A stretch of DNA of 64,000 bases from Cupriavidus pauculus (GCF_008801835.1 NZ_VZOW01000014.1:1-64000), one strand, 5' to 3'. Shown: positions 9,431 through 18,770, numbered from the stretch's first letter. Numbers and translations: made by a program. The notes: a model not told the origin generated them from the letters alone.

Positions 9431-11569
9431 TCAGCGCAGCGTGATGACTGCATCGGCCGCCACCAGCCCGTCGGGGCCGACGATGAACGGATTGATTTCC
9501 AGCGTGTCCAGGCGCTCGCCGATGGCGGCGGCCACGCGCGACACGTTGACGAGCACATCGGCCACCGCATCGAGATCGATGGCCGGATGCCCACGGTGCC
9601 CCATGCACAACGCCGCGGCGCGGCTTTGCAGCAGCATGGCGCGGGCACGCTGACGCGACAGCGGTGCAAGGCCGAACGCCATCTGCCGGAAAATCTCGAC
9701 AGCGGTGCCGCCGATGCCAGCCAGTGCCACGAGTCCAAAGACCGGATCGCGGCGCACGCCCACCATGATTTCGCCCCAGCCGCGCACCATGCGTGCAACG
9801 AGCGCGCCTTCGAACGGCACCGGACTTCCCGATGCATCGCGCGCCCGCGCCATCGCCTCGCGCACGCGCGTAAATGCCGCGCGCACGTCGTCAGCGTTTT
9901 GCAGGTTCAGGATCACGCCGCCAATATCGCTCTTGTGCAGAACGTGACGCGAGCAGATTTTCACGGCAACCGGAAATCCGATCGATTCCGCGATACGCAC
10001 CGCCGCGTCGGCGTCATTAGCCAGGCCATGCGGCGCCACCGGAACGCCGGCTTCCGCCAGCCACGCCATCGCTTCGGCTTCGCTCAATGCGGTGGCGTCA
10101 TCCGGCAACCGCGGGCCTTGCAAGGTGGGCTCGCGCGTGTCGTTCGCCTCCGATGCACACGCTTCCATGGCGGCGGCCTTCGCCAGTGCGGCAACCGCTT
10201 CCATGGTATGCGCGGGCTCCTTGAACACCAGGCAACCGCGCGCCTCGAGCCACGCGCGCTTCTCGTCATCCATCACGCCGGAGATCATCAACGGCGCGGC
10301 GGCGCTGTCACCCGCCAGCGTCTCCACGGTTTCCTGCAGCACGCTCCACAGCCGCGGTGCGTTGACACCGCCAGCCAGAAATGCGGCCACGCTGCCGTAT
10401 TCGCCGCAGCGCGCGACATTCGCGAGGGCGTCGACAAAGACCTGCGGCTGCGATACGACTTGTCCGGTTACGTCGATCGGATTGGCCGTGCTGGCAAACG
10501 GAATGGCGGCACGCAGCGCCTGTGCGGCGGCCTGCGGCATCGGCGGCAGCGGCAGTCCTAGCGACTCCGCGCTGTCGGCCATCATGATGCCCACGCCGCC
10601 CGACACCGTAACGATCGCCACGGGCGCCACGGCATCGGCGGGCATGCCGGTCGGCGATTGCCATTGGGCGGGACGACGGCCGCGCGCAAGCGTATAACCG
10701 AGCCGGAAAAATGCTTCAAGCGTGTGGGCGCGATGCACGCCGTATTCGTCGAATACCGCCTGATAGACGGCATCCTCGCCCGCCAGACTGGCCGTGTGCG
10801 ATTGCGCGGCACTGGCGCCCGCCGCAGTGGTGCCCACCTTGGCGACCACCACCGGCTTGCCCGCGGCGCGCGCCGCGGCGAATGCCTGCCGCAAGCGCAT
10901 GCCGTCGCGCGCGCCCTCGATATACGCCAGGATGACGCGCGTCTGCGGATCGTGCGCCAGCCATTCGATCACATCAGCCACCTGCAAACCCGCTTCGTTC
11001 CCAGTGGTGACCCAGTGGCTCAGCCCCAGCCCCGCTTCTCGCGCCAGCGCAAACGCATACGCGCCGAACGCACCGCTCTGGCTGACCAGACCCACTTCGC
11101 CAACGGGCGGCACGCCCGCGAACGGCATCGGCGAGAACGTGGCGTACATGCGCTCGCGCAGATTCATCGCACCAAGACAGTTGGGGCCCAGCAGTTGCAC
11201 GCCATGCGCACGCGCCTGATCCGCCAGTGCATGCTGCAGCGCCTCGCCGCCGCTGACTTCGGCAAAACCGGACGTGAACACCACCGCGGCGCGTGTGCCG
11301 GCCCTGCCCAGTTGCATCATCACGTCGGGCGCCGCGGGAGCGGGCACGGCCACGATGGCCAGATCCACCGGCTCGCCAATCGACTCGATAGTGGGATACG
11401 CGCGCACGCCCTGCACGGTGTCGGCGCCAGGATTTACCGGGAAAACGCGCCCTTCATAGCCAAGTTCGCGCAACAGCCGGATAGGTACCCCACCCACCTT
11501 GTCGGGCTGGGTGGAAGCGCCGATGATCGCGATCGAACGCGGGCACAGCAACGGTTGCAGGTCCTGCAT
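9431..11569 (-). CDS. ADP-forming acetate--CoA ligase family protein (acyl-CoA synthetase)
   Basis: A 712-residue single-chain NDP-forming acyl-CoA synthetase. Residues 1-130 are the CoA-binding domain (IAIIGASTQPDKVGG), 150-450 the succinyl-CoA synthetase-like domains (VSQSGAFGAYAFA; H258 in QSHTASLAGEDAVY is the phosphohistidine candidate), and about 490-712 an ATP-grasp domain (VAVKICS, HKSDIGGV, EINPFIV). It would turn a free acid, ATP and CoA into acyl-CoA, ADP and phosphate in the cytoplasm. Operon position next to iclR and two receptors suggests a dedicated acid. GGAGACACC precedes the ATG. Confidence 0.9.
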   Translation of the reverse strand: MQDLQPLLCPRSIAIIGASTQPDKVGGVPIRLLRELGYEGRVFPVNPGADTVQGVRAYPTIESIGEPVDLAIVAVPAPAAPDVMMQLGRAGTRAAVVFTSGFAEVSGGEALQHALADQARAHGVQLLGPNCLGAMNLRERMYATFSPMPFAGVPPVGEVGLVSQSGAFGAYAFALAREAGLGLSHWVTTGNEAGLQVADVIEWLAHDPQTRVILAYIEGARDGMRLRQAFAAARAAGKPVVVAKVGTTAAGASAAQSHTASLAGEDAVYQAVFDEYGVHRAHTLEAFFRLGYTLARGRRPAQWQSPTGMPADAVAPVAIVTVSGGVGIMMADSAESLGLPLPPMPQAAAQALRAAIPFASTANPIDVTGQVVSQPQVFVDALANVARCGEYGSVAAFLAGGVNAPRLWSVLQETVETLAGDSAAAPLMISGVMDDEKRAWLEARGCLVFKEPAHTMEAVAALAKAAAMEACASEANDTREPTLQGPRLPDDATALSEAEAMAWLAEAGVPVAPHGLANDADAAVRIAESIGFPVAVKICSRHVLHKSDIGGVILNLQNADDVRAAFTRVREAMARARDASGSPVPFEGALVARMVRGWGEIMVGVRRDPVFGLVALAGIGGTAVEIFRQMAFGLAPLSRQRARAMLLQSRAAALCMGHRGHPAIDLDAVADVLVNVSRVAAAIGERLDTLEINPFIVGPDGLVAADAVITLR

Positions 11570-11648
11570 GGTGTCTCCATCGATGACGGCGCGGTACGTG
11601 CCGCGGCCGTTCAGTCAGGCGGGAAGATCCGGTCCCGCGCACCGGCGG

Positions 11649-12461
11649 CTAACGTCTCACGCCAGCCATGCTTTCGATCGACCGAACCATCTCGCGCAGC
11701 AGCGGCGCAACGCGCTTTTCCATCATCCCGCGCTTGACGCGCAGGCCGGAAATCGCGCAATTGAATAGCAGCGGTCGGTTCAGATAGGTGATGCGTGAAT
11801 AGACGCCCACGCCGTGAATATCGCTGCCGGCATCGCCCTCGTTGAGCGTGAAGCCGCGCTTGGGGTAATGGGCGACGTTGTGGCAGACGGTCTCGTAACA
11901 GGCCGCGAATTCTTCGGGACGCTCGGTGCGCGCCGCGCCCATCAGCTTCTCGAACTCGACCTTGGACAGCGTGCATAGATACGCGCGCCCCATGGCGGTG
12001 GTCATCACCGACCGCACTGCGCCCACCGTGGGCCGTGCGGACGTGCCTTCGTTATGCGTGCAGGATTCCAGGTACGTGACGTCCAGCCGGTGCGCCACAC
12101 CCATCGACACCGCGCCTTCCAGCTGGCTGGCCAGCGCCTGCATCAGCGGGCGCGCCAGATGCCGCACCTGCAAGCCGGCCAGATAGGGATATCCCAGCGC
12201 CAGCACCTGTGCGCCCACAAAATACTTGTCGAGCTTCGGGTCCCAATCCAGATAGCCAAGCTCGAACAGCGTGCGGCAGATGCGCGATACGGTGGCGCGC
12301 GGCAGTTGCAGCCGTTGCGACAGTTCGCCATTGCCCAGCGGGCGCGGGTCGTCGATAAAGCAGCGCAGCAGCGCAAAGCCCTTGGCCAGCAGTCCGCCAA
12401 ACGAGGGATCCTCGAGGCGGCGTTCGGCGATGAATTGTTCGACCGGCGTGTTCATGGGCAT
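11649..12461 (-). CDS. IclR-family transcriptional regulator
   Basis: A 270-residue regulator. The winged helix (about 25-90) reads KGFALLRCFIDDPRPLGNGE and LQLPRATVSRICRTLFELGY; the ligand-binding half follows, with LESCTHNEG, TTAMGRAYL and the typical close of GVGVYSRIT...NCAISGLRV. AGGAGA six bases upstream favours ATG 12461; a second ATG is at 12455. It heads the minus-strand operon containing the acyl-CoA synthetase, two Bug receptors and two DUF1254 genes, and is a good candidate to control it in response to that substrate. The palindrome at 12520-12540 is its likely operator. Confidence 0.92.
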   Translation of the reverse strand: MPMNTPVEQFIAERRLEDPSFGGLLAKGFALLRCFIDDPRPLGNGELSQRLQLPRATVSRICRTLFELGYLDWDPKLDKYFVGAQVLALGYPYLAGLQVRHLARPLMQALASQLEGAVSMGVAHRLDVTYLESCTHNEGTSARPTVGAVRSVMTTAMGRAYLCTLSKVEFEKLMGAARTERPEEFAACYETVCHNVAHYPKRGFTLNEGDAGSDIHGVGVYSRITYLNRPLLFNCAISGLRVKRGMMEKRVAPLLREMVRSIESMAGVRR

Positions 12462-12519
12462 CTTGTCTCCTGTTTTCCAGTGTGGGCGCGTGGGTTGCCG
12501 TGTGTCAAAAAGCGGAACG

Positions 12520-12540
12520 AATTTCCATATATTGGAAATT
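12520..12540. promoter_or_regulatory. candidate IclR operator palindrome
   Basis: Perfect 8-base arms AATTTCCA and TGGAAATT around TATAT, 59 bases before the iclR start. The arms contain TTTCCA/TGGAAA, the half-sites familiar from IclR-type operators, though in this order and spacing it is my inference. The AT-rich block stands out from the surrounding GC-rich DNA and probably overlaps the iclR promoter. Confidence 0.6.
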
Positions 12541-12588
12541 ATACCCCGCAACTTGACGCGTGGCGCAATCGGGCCGTAAGGTGCAAAA

Positions 12589-12610
12589 CCGAATCCGAAT
12601 TCGAATACGG
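12589..12610. promoter_or_regulatory. candidate TetR operator palindrome
   Basis: A 22-base near-palindrome centred on CGAATTCG with CCG and CGG ends; 18 of 22 positions are symmetric. It ends nine bases before the tetR ATG, where a bound repressor would block transcription or initiation, so autoregulation is likely (inference). Confidence 0.5.
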
Positions 12611-12619
12611 AAAATCCCC

Positions 12620-13297
12620 ATGCATCCATCCTCTGTGAGTGCCGGATCCGCCACCGCCGGTTTCCCGAAAGTCGAAACGCCGTCGGTCCTTCAACCGCCG
12701 CGCCAACGGCGCGCGCGTGAAACCGAGGCGGCGCTGCTGGCCGCAGGGCGGCAATTGCTGGCCGAGCGCGACTTCGCCGAGGTGTCGGTGGCGCAGATCG
12801 CCGCGGCGTGCCAGGTGTCGGTGGGCGCCTTCTACGGCCGGTTCCGCGACAAGATGGCGTTTTTCGAGGCGCTGCGAGCGAAGGTGATGGAAGAAGCGGA
12901 CGCTTCGGTGGCCCGTTACATGGCGGAGCCCCGCTGGCACGAAGTGCCGGCGCACCAGATCATCGAGAAAATCCTGCGCTTCATGGTCAACGGCTGCCGC
13001 AACAATCGCGGCATCCTGCGCGCCTCGCTCAAGCAATCGGCGGCACGGCCCGAAGAGTGGCTGCTGCACCAGCGCAATGGCCAGGAGATCGTCAACCGGC
13101 TGGTGGCGCTGCTGGTGCCGCGCCTGTCCGGCGCACCGGACGAAGCCGAACTGCGCGTGCGCTTTGCCATGCAGATGGTCTTTGGCACGCTCGTTAACGC
13201 CGTACTCAACGATCCCGGACCGCTGCCGCTCGACGACGAGCGGCTGGCCCAAGAGATGGCACGGATGGTCACAAGCTATCTGGGCATCAACGCCTGA
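12620..13297 (+). CDS. TetR/AcrR-family transcriptional regulator
   Basis: A 225-residue repressor. After a Pro/Ser-rich leader of about 25 residues comes the TetR helix-turn-helix: ETEAALLAAGRQLLAERDF, VSVAQIAAACQVSVGAFYGR and FRDKMAFFEAL. The all-helical ligand domain follows. ATG 12620 is chosen because the family domain starts soon after and the palindrome lies just upstream; the ribosome site is weak. It is divergent from iclR and 102 bases upstream of a Bug gene on the same strand, which it may control. Confidence 0.88.
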   Translation: MHPSSVSAGSATAGFPKVETPSVLQPPRQRRARETEAALLAAGRQLLAERDFAEVSVAQIAAACQVSVGAFYGRFRDKMAFFEALRAKVMEEADASVARYMAEPRWHEVPAHQIIEKILRFMVNGCRNNRGILRASLKQSAARPEEWLLHQRNGQEIVNRLVALLVPRLSGAPDEAELRVRFAMQMVFGTLVNAVLNDPGPLPLDDERLAQEMARMVTSYLGINA

Positions 13298-13399
13298 TCT
13301 GTTTTTCCCTCGCTGCACCCAACCAGAATCGCCCGGCAAGCCGCAACCATAGCGGCGCTGTCCGCCAAGCGGACCGGGCCACAAACGAGGAGACACACC

Positions 13400-14407
13400 A
13401 TGAAGCAATCGAAACTGCCGCCGCGGCGGCGTGCCATGCGCATTGCGTGCGCCGCGCTCGCGCTGTTGCCGGTGCTGCCAGCCAGCGCGCTGGCGCAGGG
13501 CGAATATCCGACCAAGCCGATCCGGCTTGTGGTGCCCTACCCGGCCGGCGGGCTCACCGATACGCTCGCGCGCCAGGTGGCCGAGGGGCTGTCCAAACGC
13601 CTGGGCCAAACGGTCGTCGTAGAGAACAAGGGCGGCGCGGGCGGCATCATCGGCACCGATTTCGTCGCCAAGTCGGCGCCGGACGGCTACACGCTGCTGA
13701 TGACCATTCCCGGGCCAATCACTGCCAACATCGCGCTCTACAAGAAACTGCCGTACGACCCGCGCACCGAGCTTCGGCCGATTTCGGACATCGCGACGGC
13801 GCGCACGGTGCTGACCGTCAACAGTACGGTCCCGGTCAAGACGGTGGCCGAATTGCTGGCCTACGCAAAAAAGGAACCGGGCAAGCTGCGCATGGGGTCG
13901 TGGGGCCCGGGCACCCAGCCGCACACGATCCAGGCGTATATGGACAAGACCTACGGCGTGGACATCCTGCACGTGCCCTATCGCGGCGAAGGGCCGATGG
14001 TGTCCGATCTGCTCGCGGGGCAAGTCAACCTGACGATCGGGTCGGTGACCACGCTGCGCCAGCACATCGCCATGGGCAAGCTGCGACCCTTGGCAGTGGC
14101 CGGCACCACGCGTGCCAAGGCGCTGCCCGATGTGCCCACCTTCGCCGAAGCCGGCTACAGCGACGCCGCATACAAGATCGTCGGTCCTTCCACGCTGCTG
14201 GCACCGGCCAAGACGCCGGATGCCATTGTCGAAAAAATCGGGCGCGAAGTGGTTGCGCTGGTGAAATCGCCGGCCATGCAGGAGAAGATCGAGGAAATGG
14301 GCGCCGAGCCGGTCGGCAACACGCCGCAGGAAGCCGAACGGGCGTACAAGGCATATTTGCCCGTGGTGCTCAAGCTGACGGCCGATACCGGCGTGACGCT
14401 CGACTGA
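13400..14407 (+). CDS. Bug/TctC-family periplasmic receptor
   Basis: A 335-residue receptor with a Sec signal (IACAALALLPVLPASALAQ) and the family blocks YPTKPIRLVVPYPAGG, VVENKGGAGG, SAPDGYTLLM and YKKLPYDP. GAGGAGACACACC gives a strong ribosome site for ATG 13400. It lies downstream of tetR on the same strand, so a tetR-bug pair is plausible. No permease or catabolic gene follows directly. Confidence 0.9.
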   Translation: MKQSKLPPRRRAMRIACAALALLPVLPASALAQGEYPTKPIRLVVPYPAGGLTDTLARQVAEGLSKRLGQTVVVENKGGAGGIIGTDFVAKSAPDGYTLLMTIPGPITANIALYKKLPYDPRTELRPISDIATARTVLTVNSTVPVKTVAELLAYAKKEPGKLRMGSWGPGTQPHTIQAYMDKTYGVDILHVPYRGEGPMVSDLLAGQVNLTIGSVTTLRQHIAMGKLRPLAVAGTTRAKALPDVPTFAEAGYSDAAYKIVGPSTLLAPAKTPDAIVEKIGREVVALVKSPAMQEKIEEMGAEPVGNTPQEAERAYKAYLPVVLKLTADTGVTLD

Positions 14408-14552
14408 CCACCGCACGCTCGCCGCGCAACGGACGGCATGCAGCGAAACCATGACCGCCATGAATTCTGGCGGGTCTTTCTAGGCCCGCCAGCGTTGCGT
14501 GGCTAGAATCGCAGCATCGATTCCTTCGCGACTTCCGCTTCTTGCGCACATC

Positions 14553-15227
14553 ATGGCCACGCTCTTTCTGGTCCGCCACGGGCAAGCCTCATTCGGCGCT
14601 GCCAACTACGATTGCCTGTCCGATGTCGGCCGCCAGCAGGCGCGATGGCTGGGTGAATATTTCAAGGACCGCGGCGTGCAGTTCCGCCGCGTGGTGGCCG
14701 GCACGCTGGTTCGCCAGCAAGACACCGCCACGGAGATCCTGAACGGCATGGGCGCCGCCACAACGCCGGTCGGCACGCATGCGGGTCTCAACGAATATGA
14801 CGGAGAAGCGCTGTACCGCAGCTTCACCAACGGCGCAGACCATCGCGCGCATCAGAACGGCGACTATCAGGATTACTGGCGCACCTTCCGCGCGGCCTTT
14901 GCCGCATGGACGCAGGACCAGCTACCGGCCATGCCGGAGACATGGCAGGCGTTTGGCGCGCGCATGCAGGATGCGCTGGCGCACGCCACGGAAGGCGCTG
15001 CGCGCGAGGACGGCTTGCTGGTAGTCAGCTCCGGAGGCGCCATCGGGCGCGCCGTGGCGGACCTGCTCGGTGCGCCCACGCAGACCGCCATCGAGCTGAA
15101 CCTGCAGTTCCGCAACACCGGTTTCTGCGAATTGATCGTCGGCCGCGGTACACAGCGTCTGCTCAGCTTCAATAACGTGCCGCATCTGGAGCGCCCCGAA
15201 CGTCGCCGCGCGATCACGTTCGCCTGA
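14553..15227 (+). CDS. histidine phosphatase family (phosphoglycerate mutase-like) protein
   Basis: A 224-residue enzyme starting MATLFLVRHGQASF: the RHG phosphohistidine motif is at residues 8-10, with the usual second Arg region (RQQDTATEILNGM) and the later His in VVSSGGAIGRAV (SGGxIG type). Probably a cytoplasmic phosphatase of unknown substrate rather than a glycolytic mutase. A GTG at 14499 is an alternative start, but it would add non-conserved residues ahead of the beta strand. It converges with the LysE gene, four bases between stops. Confidence 0.85.
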   Translation: MATLFLVRHGQASFGAANYDCLSDVGRQQARWLGEYFKDRGVQFRRVVAGTLVRQQDTATEILNGMGAATTPVGTHAGLNEYDGEALYRSFTNGADHRAHQNGDYQDYWRTFRAAFAAWTQDQLPAMPETWQAFGARMQDALAHATEGAAREDGLLVVSSGGAIGRAVADLLGAPTQTAIELNLQFRNTGFCELIVGRGTQRLLSFNNVPHLERPERRRAITFA

Positions 15228-15231
15228 GCCG

Positions 15232-15858
15232 TCAGCGCTGCGACAGCGCAAGCCGGCCCGCCAGCGCCAGGAATACTGTTCCCGCGAACCAGTTGATGGC
15301 GCGTTGCGCGCGCGCCGAACGCATCAGCAAGCGGCCGAACACGCCGGAAAACCACGCGATCGATCCAAACACCAGCAGCGTGGCCACGATGAACACAAAG
15401 CCGAGCACCATCAGTTGCAGCGCCACATGGCCCTGCCGTGCATCAACGAACTGCGGCAGGAACGCCAGGAAAAAGATCACGACCTTCGGATTGGTCAGGT
15501 TCATCACCACGCCGCGCCAGTACATATGGCGGCCCGTCCTGACTGGCGTATCCGATTTGCCGATTTCGCCAACCGGCGCGCGAAACGCCTGCCACGCCAG
15601 ATAGACCAGATATAACGCCCCGGCGATCTTCAGCACGGTAAATGCCACGGTAGACGCGGCCAGCAGTGCGGCCAATCCCACCGCCACCACCGCCGTATGG
15701 ACCACCAGACCCGTGCACAGGCCCAGCACCACGGTCAGGCCCGCGCGCGTGCCGTGCATGGCCGACTGCAGCAGCACGAAAATATTGTCGGGCCCGGGCG
15801 CAAGGCTCAGCAGGATGGCGATTCCCAGAAACGGCAACAGCGTGTCGAGCGGTGGCAT
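15232..15858 (-). CDS. LysE/RhtB-family amino-acid exporter
   Basis: A 208-residue inner-membrane protein with about six hydrophobic helices. It opens FLGIAILLSLAPGPDNIFVL, the LysE/RhtB signature (the SLAPGPD motif), and has the mid-protein NLTNPKVVIFFLAFLPQFVD that marks the family. Likely exports an amino acid or related metabolite with proton exchange. ATG 15858 places the signature near the N-terminus; longer in-frame starts add a hydrophilic stretch not expected here. Confidence 0.9.
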   Translation of the reverse strand: MPPLDTLLPFLGIAILLSLAPGPDNIFVLLQSAMHGTRAGLTVVLGLCTGLVVHTAVVAVGLAALLAASTVAFTVLKIAGALYLVYLAWQAFRAPVGEIGKSDTPVRTGRHMYWRGVVMNLTNPKVVIFFLAFLPQFVDARQGHVALQLMVLGFVFIVATLLVFGSIAWFSGVFGRLLMRSARAQRAINWFAGTVFLALAGRLALSQR

Positions 15859-16059
15859 GGGCGTCAGGCGCGGCGGCGATGGTAGCGAACGGATGACGAT
15901 GTTAGCGGAATATCGCCGCAAACGCGCCGACGACGATCTTTCCGCAGGATCGATCAATCGATCCAAACAATCAATTTATCAGCACAATCTCCCGAGCCTA
16001 TATTCGAGGCGCCTCCCGCATCGACGGGGCGCATCCGATAACAATACGAGGAGACATCG

Positions 16060-18222
16060 ATGGAAGCACGTGCACATCGGCGGCACGCGGCAGCGCTCGC
16101 CCTTGCGGCGGGGATCACCTTGCTGGCAGGCTGCGGCGGCAACGACAGCAACGACAATTCTGGCAGCAATGCCGGCAATGCCGGCGCCACGCCTGCGCGC
16201 ACGCCGGCGCTGAGCCTCAAGATCACAGGCAAGCAGGATTTTGCCGGCACCTATGGCAGCGTCGGCCAATATGAACAGCTTACCGGCACCGTCAGCGGCG
16301 AGATCGATCCGAAGGACCCCAGGAACGCCGTCATCCAGGACCTTGCGCTCGCGCCCGTCAATGCCAACGGCATGGTCGAATACACGGCGGACTTCGTCAT
16401 GCTCAAGCCCAAGGACATGAGCAAGGCCAGTGGCGTGCTGCGCTACGACGCGCCCAATCGCGGCAACATCCTCACGATGCCCAATCCCGCCGTCACGCCC
16501 AGCGACGGCGTGTACCTTGAACGCGGCTACGTGCTGCTCTATGCGGCATGGCAAGGCGATGTGCCCAAGTCCAGCCCCGCGCGGCTTACCGTGTCGGTGC
16601 CGGTGGCGAAAAACGCCGATGGTACGTCGATTACCGGCACCTATCGATCCGAACTGGTGCCCACCACCGCAACGCCGATGATGACGCTGCCGGGCGGCGT
16701 CTTCAACGGCACGATGCTGCCTTACGCACCCGCGAGCCTGGACAATACGCAGCCCGGATACTCGCTGACGCGCCGCGCCAATGAAACCGACCCGCGCGTG
16801 GCGATTGCACCCAGCGACTGGAAGTTCGCCAAATGCGACGGCGCCAACCCGTTTCCCGGCACGGCCGATCCCGCCAGCGTGTGCCTGCGCGGCGGTTTCG
16901 ATCCGAAGTACCTGTATGAACTGGTCTACGTCGCCAAGGATCCGAAGGTGATGGGCGTCGGCCTGGCCGCGCTGCGCGACACGGTGAGCTTTTTCCGCAG
17001 CAAGACTGCAGACAGCGCTGGCACGCCCAATCCGCTGTCGGGCCGCATCACACACGCGATCGGCCAGGGCACTTCGCAGTCCGGCAATGCGATGAAGACC
17101 TTCCTGCATCTTGGCTTTAACCAGGCGCTTGATGGCTCCAAGGTATTCGACGGCATTTACGCGCATGTGGCCGCGCGCCAGACCAATATCAACACGCGCT
17201 TTGCCGTGCCCGGCGGCGGCGGCGGATTGCGCACCGACCATACGGCCTTCGGCCAGACCGCGCCGCGCGGGCTCGACAAGGACTATGTCGACGACATCTC
17301 CGGCAAGACCGGTGGCGTGATGGCGCGCTGCGCGGCGACCAACACCTGCCCCAAGTTTTTCCTTGGCCTGTCCGGTACGGAATTCTGGCAACTGCAGGGT
17401 TCACCCGTGCTGACCGACGCCAACGGGTTCACCGACCTGAAGCAGCCGGACAACGTGCGCATCTACTATTACGCCGGCACGCAGCACGGTGGGGCGGGCG
17501 GCACCACCAGCATTTCGTTCGACCCGACGCGCAACGTGTATCCGGCCGGCACGGTGATCCACCATAACGACACGTTCCGCGCACTGTTCATCGACCTGGA
17601 AGACTGGGTGGTGCGCGGCACAACGCCGCCCGCAAGCCAGGTGCCCGCGTTAGCCGACGGCACACTGGTGCGCCCCGCCAGTCTGGCGCTGCCGGCGATG
17701 AAAGGCGTGACGTGGCCGGTATCGGGCGCGCCCACGCCTATCCCGGACTTCCAGTATCTGGCGCGCTATAACGGCTATCCGTTGCTCGACTTCGGGCCGC
17801 AATACCGTCGCGAAGACGAATCGGGCATCGCCACGCTGCTGCCGCCGGCTTATATGAATCGCGACTACGCGATCCTGGTGCCGCAGGTCGATGCGTCGAC
17901 CGGCATTCCGCGCGCCGGCATTCATAGCGTGGAAGCCCGCGCGCCGATCGGCACGAGCCTCGAATTCAACTATGTGGCGACGCCGGGCATCGTCGACCTG
18001 TCCAATCTGACCGGGTCGTTCATTCCGTTCCACAAGACCGAAGCGGCGCGGATTGCAGCGGGCGACGCACGCCCTTCGCTCGAATCGCTTTATACGGATC
18101 AGGCGGGATATGTGGCGGCGGTCACCGCGGCGGCCAACACGCTGGTCGCCCAGCGGCTGCTGTTGCAACGCGACGCCGATGCGATCATCGCGCGCGCGGT
18201 GGCCAACCCGGTGTTGCCGTAG
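16060..18222 (+). CDS. large alpha/beta-hydrolase-domain lipoprotein
   Basis: A 720-residue secreted enzyme. The signal ends in a lipobox LLAGC (Cys25), followed by a low-complexity Gly/Asn/Ser linker, so it is probably membrane-anchored outside the cytoplasm. The C-terminal 500 residues resemble the alpha/beta-hydrolase domain family Abhydrolase_10. The nucleophile region reads GQGTSQSGN (residues 335-343), candidate Ser339 or Ser341, and a late His is in YYYAGTQHGG. Substrate unknown; an ester or lactone is plausible. GAGGAGAC precedes the ATG. Divergent from the LysE gene. Confidence 0.8.
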   Translation: MEARAHRRHAAALALAAGITLLAGCGGNDSNDNSGSNAGNAGATPARTPALSLKITGKQDFAGTYGSVGQYEQLTGTVSGEIDPKDPRNAVIQDLALAPVNANGMVEYTADFVMLKPKDMSKASGVLRYDAPNRGNILTMPNPAVTPSDGVYLERGYVLLYAAWQGDVPKSSPARLTVSVPVAKNADGTSITGTYRSELVPTTATPMMTLPGGVFNGTMLPYAPASLDNTQPGYSLTRRANETDPRVAIAPSDWKFAKCDGANPFPGTADPASVCLRGGFDPKYLYELVYVAKDPKVMGVGLAALRDTVSFFRSKTADSAGTPNPLSGRITHAIGQGTSQSGNAMKTFLHLGFNQALDGSKVFDGIYAHVAARQTNINTRFAVPGGGGGLRTDHTAFGQTAPRGLDKDYVDDISGKTGGVMARCAATNTCPKFFLGLSGTEFWQLQGSPVLTDANGFTDLKQPDNVRIYYYAGTQHGGAGGTTSISFDPTRNVYPAGTVIHHNDTFRALFIDLEDWVVRGTTPPASQVPALADGTLVRPASLALPAMKGVTWPVSGAPTPIPDFQYLARYNGYPLLDFGPQYRREDESGIATLLPPAYMNRDYAILVPQVDASTGIPRAGIHSVEARAPIGTSLEFNYVATPGIVDLSNLTGSFIPFHKTEAARIAAGDARPSLESLYTDQAGYVAAVTAAANTLVAQRLLLQRDADAIIARAVANPVLP

Positions 18223-18267
18223 GTTCGGCGCGCCTCACCGGACGGGGGCGCGAGCGCGGCGCCAACA

Positions 18268-18549
18268 TCAGGACAGCCGCGCAATCGCCTCCGCACGGAT
18301 CGCTTCGGCCTTGACCTTCAGGCGCAGCGCGATGTCGGCGCCGCGCTCATTGGCAACGCGCTCGATAAACGCCATCCGCAACGGGTCGCACAAGGTGGCC
18401 ACGTGCGACGCTTCGCAGAACATCCTCCATGCCATCGGCTGGCCGGCGTATTCGTCACGGCGGCGCAGCATCGCGGCATCGATCGCGGCGGCGATCCGTG
18501 CATCGCGCACGATCACGGCATCGGGCTGGGCGGCAAAGTTCTGGAACAT
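18268..18549 (-). CDS. small hypothetical protein
   Basis: A 93-residue, largely helical, Ala/Arg-rich protein (MFQNFAAQPD..., MAWRMFCEASHVATL, IALRLKVKAEAIRAEAIARL). No signal peptide, membrane segment or recognised motif. ATG 18549 is supported by GGGAGA about seven bases upstream. It is convergent with the hydrolase gene. Function unknown. Confidence 0.6.
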   Translation of the reverse strand: MFQNFAAQPDAVIVRDARIAAAIDAAMLRRRDEYAGQPMAWRMFCEASHVATLCDPLRMAFIERVANERGADIALRLKVKAEAIRAEAIARLS

Positions 18550-18770
18550 GGCGGGTCTCCCGGTCGGCAAGTCTGAACGCTGCGTTTCAATCGTGTTCAC
18601 CGATCCGAATCTGCAAACCACATGCCAGACGCGAGGCTGCCGGGCGCGCGCCATACCATTGTTTCAATCGTCCACCCGCCGTGCCGCAGCCACCGGTCGT
18701 TCCAGCTTTCGCCACCCTACTTCGGGCGGGCGCCGGGGCGCACGCTGGCACCGCTCAAGACGTGCCGGGC

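Noticed and set aside
12539..14461. Minus-strand frame of 640 codons opposite tetR and a Bug gene
   Set aside because: The plus-strand genes match TetR and Bug families from end to end; the minus frame matches nothing.
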